DNA of 64,000 nucleotides. Origin: Leucocoprinus leucothites. Its lineage: Eukaryota; Basidiomycota; Agaricomycetes; Agaricales; Agaricaceae. A model generated the notes under the pieces. The model ran no database searches and had not been told where the DNA came from. It worked only from the letters and a program-made list of their open reading frames with translations. The stretch spans positions 1,488,001 through 1,552,000 of the forward strand of contig JAACJO010000006.1 in assembly GCA_013368445.1 (NCBI GenBank), written 5' to 3'. Positions 57,748-64,000 of this stretch are shown here, in pieces. Numbering within the stretch: position 1 is the stretch's first letter; every line of letters begins with the position of its first letter. The position numbers were made by a program, and so were the translations under genes.

Positions 57748-60700
57748 TTAAAACAAGCCAAATACCAGGGATTCAATTAAGGCTGCATTTCGATCCTCCG
57801 CGGGGAAAGAGAGAATATGCTCGTAGCACCAGAAATCCTCATCGCGAACTTGGTATATTTTGTGCCTTCATTTTCCGCAATCAGCTCGGGTGAGGGAAAA
57901 ACAGGTCGAAGAAAATGCTTACTTTGAGCTCAAATGGGAGCGTAGTCCATTGAAATTGAACTTGTTAACAAACTCCTTTCGTTTTCCTCGACCTCTGCCT
58001 GGATCAAGGGTGTCTTGAGGTGCATCCGCCTCAGCCGATCCTTTAGGGGAAGTATTTCTCAATTCGAAAGCACTGTCCTGGCCAGGATCGGCGGGAGCTT
58101 GTGCTTCCTCACTCTTGACTTTATTGACGCAGTGTTGGCAACCAAAATTAATTTTAACCACCTCTTCTTTTGGGTACCTCGAGCTCTGGGACAACCATCT
58201 CGCTAAACCAAAAAGGTTAGGCCTCGTTTTCATCGTACTAGGTATAAATTGTGGTAATATCTCAACTTGCATCGGAGACATGTGGCGATGGGAATGACCG
58301 ATCTGAGACGGAAGTCAGGTTGTATTCTAGAGTGAAAACGGAGAGCGACTCACGACTGATTTAGCACGGAGAAATAGCGGAGGATTGCACGACGTGCAAC
58401 GCCACAGTGTTTCATTAAACTTTGTGCGGCTTCCTTTCTCAGCTTCTTCTTCGACGTCAATACCCAGACGTTCGAGACACTGTTTCATAACGGCGCTAGC
58501 CTGATCATTCGCGCTTTTGAGTTGTAGAAAGGAGACGTCCAGACGAGAGATTCAATCACCTGGTCGTCTTTGACGAAATTACCCGCACTCCAAGTACGAG
58601 TTACCGCTCCTTTTTTCTTCTTCTTTTTGTCCTCCTCCTGGCACTGGTGGCGACAGACACCAGCAAAATCCAGGCACCCATCAATATCGTACTTGGGTTC
58701 AACCCTGTTGCAGATTTTGCATTTCCACCATGCGTCAAGGCGCAAGACAGGGTGAGTCATTCGGCGGCCAGAGACCATGCTGTTCCAGTCAGCGGATTCA
58801 TCCAAGCTGTTGAGCATTTCTTGCTTTGCCTTCTCCGCCCATTCCTCGATCTGTTTTTTGAGCATTCCCATGATACAGCTCTTCCCCGCAACCGCACTCC
58901 TCACATCGTACCCCGCTTCGACGAGTTCCGAGGACTGCAAAATCTTCGTTGCGGGGAAATTGAGGAAGACAGCAAAGGGGGGGAGGTTGGGATAGGTAAC
59001 AGGCTGGGACATTAGCTTCTGATACAACTTGAAAATGTTGTCGGCATTCGCTTCGCGCAAGCGCGTCTGGATCTTTGCTTCCTTTTTCCGCTGGAATAAG
59101 TAAAGCTCACGGGAAATTGTTGGGCGCAAATGCTGTAATTCTGTTGTTACTGCGAGTGAGATGCAGTCTCTTTCGAATAGCCGTGTCTCACCTTCGTCCG
59201 TAATGTTTTCGCGAAGCTTGTATTTCGTAGTGCGGAATGGCCCATAAGTGGTCTCGTTGACCATAACGGAATAATTCCAGCCTTCATTTTCTGCGAATTT
59301 CTTACCCCTAGCAAATTGGCATTGATGCAACGATTAAAATGTGCCCAGCTACTCACATCGACTCATTGGCGGAGTGGATTTTGCGCAAGTTTCTTTGCCA
59401 TATCTGGTTCCACTTGAAAAGAGCGACGCACAACTACGATTTCATTTTTAGGTGATTGACGGAGGGTAAGATTTAGCGAGAAAAATACCTGCATCCACAC
59501 ATCATTTTTTGCACTGGCCAGATTGATTTCTTCCGACGAAGGGTTACTGAGAGAAACTTGAGGATGGTTTCTTGATTGAGAATAGCTGGGTTACCTGGCA
59601 CGGGATACTTCGATGAGGGAAGCTCGCGTCGCTCTTTCTCCTTCCAAGCTCGATGGCCCTATTCAGAGATCAGTTATACATACGTTCCACTAAGCAAGAC
59701 CTTCACATGTTTCTTGAGAGGAATACGAGGTGAAGGGGTCTTCAGGGCTTCGATTAGGTACGTCCTTGAACCAGAAAGAAAAGCGTACGAAAAATTCGGT
59801 TCACTTCCAGAACTGGAATAACGGAAGTGATTGATTGGGGTTGGGAACTCATGAATTTCCAGCTGAGCAACTCGGATTTCCTATATCCGGTAAGAATCAT
59901 ACTAGGCACATAAGAGTTTGGTGACCAACTTGATTTTTTCAAGACAATCGGACTATAAACGTTTACGGTGTATAAGTATGCCTAACACTAGAATATAGGC
60001 AGTAGAACACACTTACATTACCGCATAGGCGGATTCTTAAGGCAAATGAGCGATAGGACCTGTTTGTGAAATCATCACAAATCTAGAACCGCATACAAGT
60101 CTGTCCGTTGACATAGCTGGAGAACAGGAAAATGATGCATATCGCACCTCACAAGGGCCGCCGTCAAAGATGAAAGCGGCATAAGCAGGTTCGTTATTGA
60201 TGAAATTTTCCACACCGGTTATCTTCTTTTTCGATCCATCGCTGTTATATGCATCTTCTACCTCCGCCTCGTATGCCGCGGGATCCGGCAATAATATGTC
60301 TCTTCTCATCTTCCTCCATAAATGGTAGGTACTCGCATCCGTGAGTTTTCTGCATAAGCTCTTGCATGTACGAGCCACAGCCAGCAGGTCTCCCGGATAA
60401 CTGGTCCTGGATAAGATTTCGAGTAAAAGATCAAATGGAAGAGTAAGAAGAGTGGGTGGGGCTCCTAGAGCATCCCGTTCCTCTGCTTCACGGTGACCCT
60501 CATAGAATCGGCCTCTCTTCGCCCGTGGCTCCGCATCCCTTGATACGTCCGCGCTTGGAGACGGCTTAAGGCTATTTGTCTCATCGTTGGCAACGACTGT
60601 CAAAAGCGAGATATCAATGGCAGAAGACTCAGAAACGAACATGAGCTGGTCGCTGGCATCCATACCAGCTCTGCTTTCTGGTATTGCCACAGATTTCTCG

Positions 60701-60966
60701 CCAGCTTGCTCCGATTCCCCAGTTTCCGATGCTGGGGATTCCAAGTCGTTCGCGATAATAGGCTGCGCTGGGTCACCTGGATCGAGAGGATCGAGGGGTT
60801 CGATGATATAGTTTGCTGTAGTCATGTTTTCTGTGAGAAAAGGTTCAACGTGTGGAGGCTGGAGGAGAGATTCTACTAGTTCAGGCACAACAGTCACAGG
60901 TGCTCTGTGATCGATGAATCGATTATTGCTTGTCAATGTTTGGACATCAGGATTACTAGTTGGCAT
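57748..60966 (-). CDS. F-box protein with cysteine-rich segments
   Basis: A long gene convergent with the MFS gene (132 bp apart). Supported exons: 60148-60966, 60017-60082, 59489-59546, 59357-59433, 58560-59307, 58354-58500, 57923-58302 and 57748-57865. One or two more exons between 59.57 and 60.0 kb are not resolved. The N-terminal 150 residues are acidic/Ser-rich. The F-box (LPFDLLLEILSRTSYPGDLL, about residues 176-200) is followed by 'RTCKSLCRKLTDASTYHLWR'. A Cys pair (GGPCEICDDF, then IRLCGN) follows. Central helices lead into 'WWKCKICNRVEPKYD' and 'CLDFAGVCRHQC', then 'LWRCTSCNPPLFLRAKSV' and a C-terminal 'INFGCQHC ... FNFNGLRSHLSSKH', a C2H2-like finger, closing with VRDEDFWCYEHI. The family is common in agaricomycetes. 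Role: SCF substrate adaptor, possibly nucleic-acid binding. Confidence 0.72.
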
Positions 60967-62078
60967 TTCTAGTCATTACTACTTCTACTATGCTTCCAGC
61001 GGCCAACAAGGTTTCCACCACACAGATGTAGCGTAGATTCTGGCTATACTTACGGTGTCTTAACTCGAAAGATAACTATAGGGCCAGAAAGCCCTCTAAT
61101 GAGGGTCTACTAAACCTTATGCGACTGCGAAGAAGGACTCATGGCTTGTGATTTCCGCACCTATAGTACCGGCCATCCCTCAAAAATAGAACACTTGTCC
61201 AGTTTAATTGAGTACCATGAACTCTCACCCCGTACATCTCGAATCGTGTGCCCAACTCGTTTATTAATTAATTCAGATCAAGCCAAATGCGGAAAAAATA
61301 CCACTTTGACGCGAGATGTGACCGTCGGACGCCCGTTTAATTTGAGTTTTTTGACTTCACCCAGGAACTTTTCAATGACCTCCCGCCCGGCCGCCGTCTT
61401 ACTTTTATTGCGATTATCTTGCTATGTTCCATTGTTCATGATTTGTGTGGTTTTCTGGTTTGACCTCCCGAGTACTCGCTTCCGGAACCGGACGTTTACA
61501 CAATGGAGGCACACATAGTGGCACTCTCAATCTGCTTCTTGGTGGACCTCTCTGGCTCGACCAAAAGCCACAGTGGTGATGTTGAGGATTTTTGCTCCCT
61601 TGATAGTGGATCCGGCAAAAGATCCTTACCGGAAGATGATCAGAAGGAACAATTGCTTGTGGAATAGCAGGCTACTAATAGTAACAGGAGGAAGAGGTAC
61701 GCAATTAAATTCTGGGCTTTGAGGTGCGTCGCGCGAATTAATCTGAATTAATATATCTTTATCACCTGATCGTGAAGTGAACTGGTCGCCGGTCGGGTTA
61801 TCTAGCATTAAGCGGAGATGAGACTCTTCTGGTCTCTCAGCTCGAGTACCAATTCCTAACGGTAATCTATCATGTAGAATGCATGTGCCAGGGTGCCAGC
61901 TTCTACTCTTACCTCCCAGCCTCGTAACCTCTCCGTGTCACTCATACAGTGGTGAAATGAGGTTTACTCCTACTTAATAAAACGCCCAGTCGTTGCTCAC
62001 TACACGCACAGGGCACCCAGTCAAGAGCTCCGCCACCGTCGATGAATTTAGAGACTATTTACTTGTCGAACGAGGGAT
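60967..62078. other. Intergenic, possible 3' exon of the membrane-protein gene
   Basis: A frame on the minus strand at about 61616-61859 could extend the cytosolic tail of the neighbouring membrane protein if an intron begins at 62090 (weak donor AAA|GTCATA). The simpler model stops at 62079. Nothing else is supported. Confidence 0.35.
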
Positions 62079-63032
62079 TCAGCTAAGTCTATGACTTTCG
62101 TCTTTCCGTCCATCGTAATAGCTGATTGGCTGGCTGATCTCCCAACTTTGATGCCAATGTCTTCTCCAGCAGTAAAAACCGAGTCCGATCCCACCGACAG
62201 CAGCAATAACAACACCAACTACGACACCAGCTACACCTCCCTCCGAAAGTGCATGCAAACGCTGTTTTTTTCCAAGGGGAGCGTTAGGGAGCTCGTTATC
62301 ATACCTAAAGGCGGCTGTGTGTCAGGCTTGGGTATTTAGAAAAAATGCAAATAACGCACACGTAGATAATCGAGTCTAGAAAAGTGGCACTACTGGCACT
62401 TGGGTTGACAATTGTCAGATTGTGGAGGCCCTGAGCTTGAAAGCCCCATGAAAAGAAAGAGATATTGTACGCATATTCCCAATCACTGCTATCCAGCACG
62501 TTCCATGTATATGTCTTCAACCAAGTGCCGTTAATGAAAAAGCTCGTGTTAGTTGCCAAGGTTGCCAAGGGACCAGAGCTACCAGTAAGGGGAGCAGAGC
62601 GAGTCAAGAGACAATAGGCAGTGACAAAAGTGCCTAAATTAATTTCAGTGAAAAGGCTTTGGACCATCAGTGAAATTTTGAAACATACCTGTGAATAGGA
62701 ATTCGGCCGACGAAGGAGTGTTTGTCCACGTGGATGTTCCATTGTACATCTCTCCTGCTTGAGGAGGGACCGTCGAGAACTCTGGTGGGGCCCGGGCCCA
62801 GTTTGAGGTCCCCGAGTACTTGATCATGCGGCCAGTGACGGGGTCCAGGCCCTGATCATCCACAACGACCAATACCTCCTCCGCAAGACAAAGGAGTGAA
62901 AAACTGACAAGAAGTAGGATGCCGCAGAATGTGAAGGGCTGCCAGTGAGGTTTTGATGAAGCCTACGGGTGTGGTTAATGTCAAGAAATTTATCTTTGAA
63001 GTATGATCAAGGAAGAGGGGACGAACGAGCAT
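62079..63032 (-). CDS. Secreted-type single-pass membrane protein, basidiomycete family
   Basis: Four exons (63027-63032, 62689-62962, 62362-62633, 62079-62261) give 244 residues. The first coding exon is only ATG CTC. A signal peptide spans about residues 11-27 (FTFCGILLLVSFSLLCLAEE). The ectodomain (about 28-185) opens with VLVVVDDQG and contains several N-glycosylation sites (NGTST, NTSFFINGT, NISFF, NLTIV). A juxtamembrane SEGG leads to one membrane helix (about 192-215, GVAGVVVGVVIAAVGGIGLG) and then a basic tail (YCWRRHWHQ). Agaricomycetes have many such proteins (VDD-start ectodomain plus one helix) with unknown function; a surface sensor or wall-linked receptor is a guess. Intron 1 uses a GTTCGT donor. 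Confidence 0.78.
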
Positions 63033-64000
63033 CTCCGTTACTGAGGGTCCCGTGCAAGCGGCCCACGATCAAAAATCGTGTCGACTTTTTCATCTGAGCT
63101 TTATGGACTTGACATCCCTTATTAAATGCATGACGACCGGGAATGTCGTATCTGCCATAAGCCCAGCAGTAAACACCGCTGACGTTACTATAAAGGATTC
63201 ATTGGCATTAGAGGTCGCAATTTTACAACAATGGGCACCCAGTGAGAAATCGCACTTAAGATAGACTCGGAACGTAAGTGTAGCTTGCTGATGAACCGAA
63301 CCATGCAGGCGTTACAGCGGTCGCACGCGAAGTACATCCAAGGCTCAGAGCAGTCTAAGCGCAATACAAACCAAGGAAGATCACCCAGCTTGTCAGGGTT
63401 GAAGGCACTACAACAAAGGAAATTCAAAAAATAACAAACCCAGGGTGACCAGGGTGACATGAGAGTGAGTGGGACAGCCGTTGTTGTTTGGCAATAAGAC
63501 GGTGCTGAAACGCAACGGTGTGATTCCTTGAGACTCGCCATTGCGTCCCTGTCTAGAACCTCCGGCATGTAGAATGCCAGTGGACAGGAATCGATGACTG
63601 AACGACCCGTGAAGATAGATTAAGTTCTTGTCTGTGTTTCCTTGTACCAGAAAGTGATGAGGTCAGGCGACAACTTGATGCCTACATCTTGGGTAACTCA
63701 CCATGTAAATGAAAAGAATTGCTCGAGAACTGATGCGCGATGCATTATCCCACCGATCCCTGATGGGTATACATGACCTGATGTGATTTTCCGGCCCACC
63801 CACACGTGTGAATGTTTAAATACAAGATGAAAATCGGGCCAACAGCACCTCGGAAGGCCTATCATGGACAAGGTTGGAGGCTATGTACGGAAATGTGAGT
63901 CGTTGCAACCCAATCACCCTTCTCTCCTTCTCTCTATCATAGTATCCTGAATAGATGAAGGAAAAGTCGCTTAATCGCTTAACGGGAGCTTCGTTACATC
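63033..64000. other. Upstream region, no gene supported
   Basis: Holds the promoter of the membrane-protein gene. A short plus-strand start (MDKVGGYVRK at 63864, followed by a GTGAGT donor at 63895) could be the first exon of a gene lying beyond the window. It cannot be confirmed here. Confidence 0.35.

Noticed and set aside
63188..63568. 126-codon minus-strand frame upstream of the membrane-protein gene
   Set aside because: Cys/Trp-rich but without domain or signal peptide, and it overlaps the promoter region.
1..64000. Search for CRISPR arrays, phage genes, biosynthetic clusters and tRNA genes
   Set aside because: No spaced direct repeats, no core synthase/synthetase genes and no convincing tRNA B-box were found. 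The eukaryotic intron structure excludes a bacterial origin.

Overview
This window is nuclear DNA from a filamentous basidiomycete, most likely an agaricomycete. The genes carry many short introns of roughly 45-85 bp, most with GT/AG ends. Several F-box proteins have the helix-plus-'LP-E-L--IF' layout common in mushroom-forming fungi. A secreted single-pass membrane protein and an Ala/Pro-rich regulator are also of basidiomycete type. I cannot name the species. Nothing bacterial, viral or CRISPR-like is present.

Layout. 0-4 kb: a U2 snRNA-like gene on the minus strand with its own TATA box, then a single-exon F-box gene. 4-15 kb: mostly non-coding and strongly strand-biased in composition. 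It holds one gene, a short basic Pro/Ser-rich protein ending in a PNRC/Edc1-type decapping motif. 15-19 kb: two tandem paralogous F-box genes. 19-26 kb: mitochondrial methionyl-tRNA formyltransferase and phosphopantothenate-cysteine ligase, only 100 bp apart, converging on a Sec2-type Rab exchange factor. 27-28.5 kb: a divergent HMG-box protein. 30-34 kb: a three-EH-domain endocytic protein converging on an acyl-protein thioesterase. 34.7-41 kb: a genome-maintenance stretch with the CST telomere subunit Stn1 divergent from a Nit2-type omega-amidase, which converges on RAD52. 42-45 kb: an S9 prolyl-oligopeptidase-family peptidase. 45-48.7 kb: an Ala/Pro-rich protein with a homeodomain-like N-terminal segment, directly downstream of sterol C24-methyltransferase ERG6. 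48.7-55.3 kb: gene-poor. 55-61 kb: a 16-exon MFS anion:cation symporter converging on a long F-box protein with two cysteine-rich regions. 62-63 kb: a secreted/single-pass membrane protein.

Most loci are housekeeping genes: mitochondrial translation initiation, CoA and sterol synthesis, exocytosis and endocytosis, depalmitoylation, telomere capping and recombination. I see no gene cluster that looks like a new multi-gene system. The points most worth checking are the U2 copy with a divergent 5' end but a covarying stem, the PNRC-motif protein, two well-supported GC-AG introns plus a candidate third, recurrent GTTCG-type 5' splice sites, the homeodomain-like Ala/Pro protein, and the tandem F-box pair.

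Gene models were built by reading splice signals and keeping frame by hand. Where all exon lengths sum to a multiple of three and the family sequence reads through the joins, I treat the model as strong. Two models have unresolved parts: the PNRC-type gene's intron and the middle of the F-box gene at 57.7-61.0 kb.
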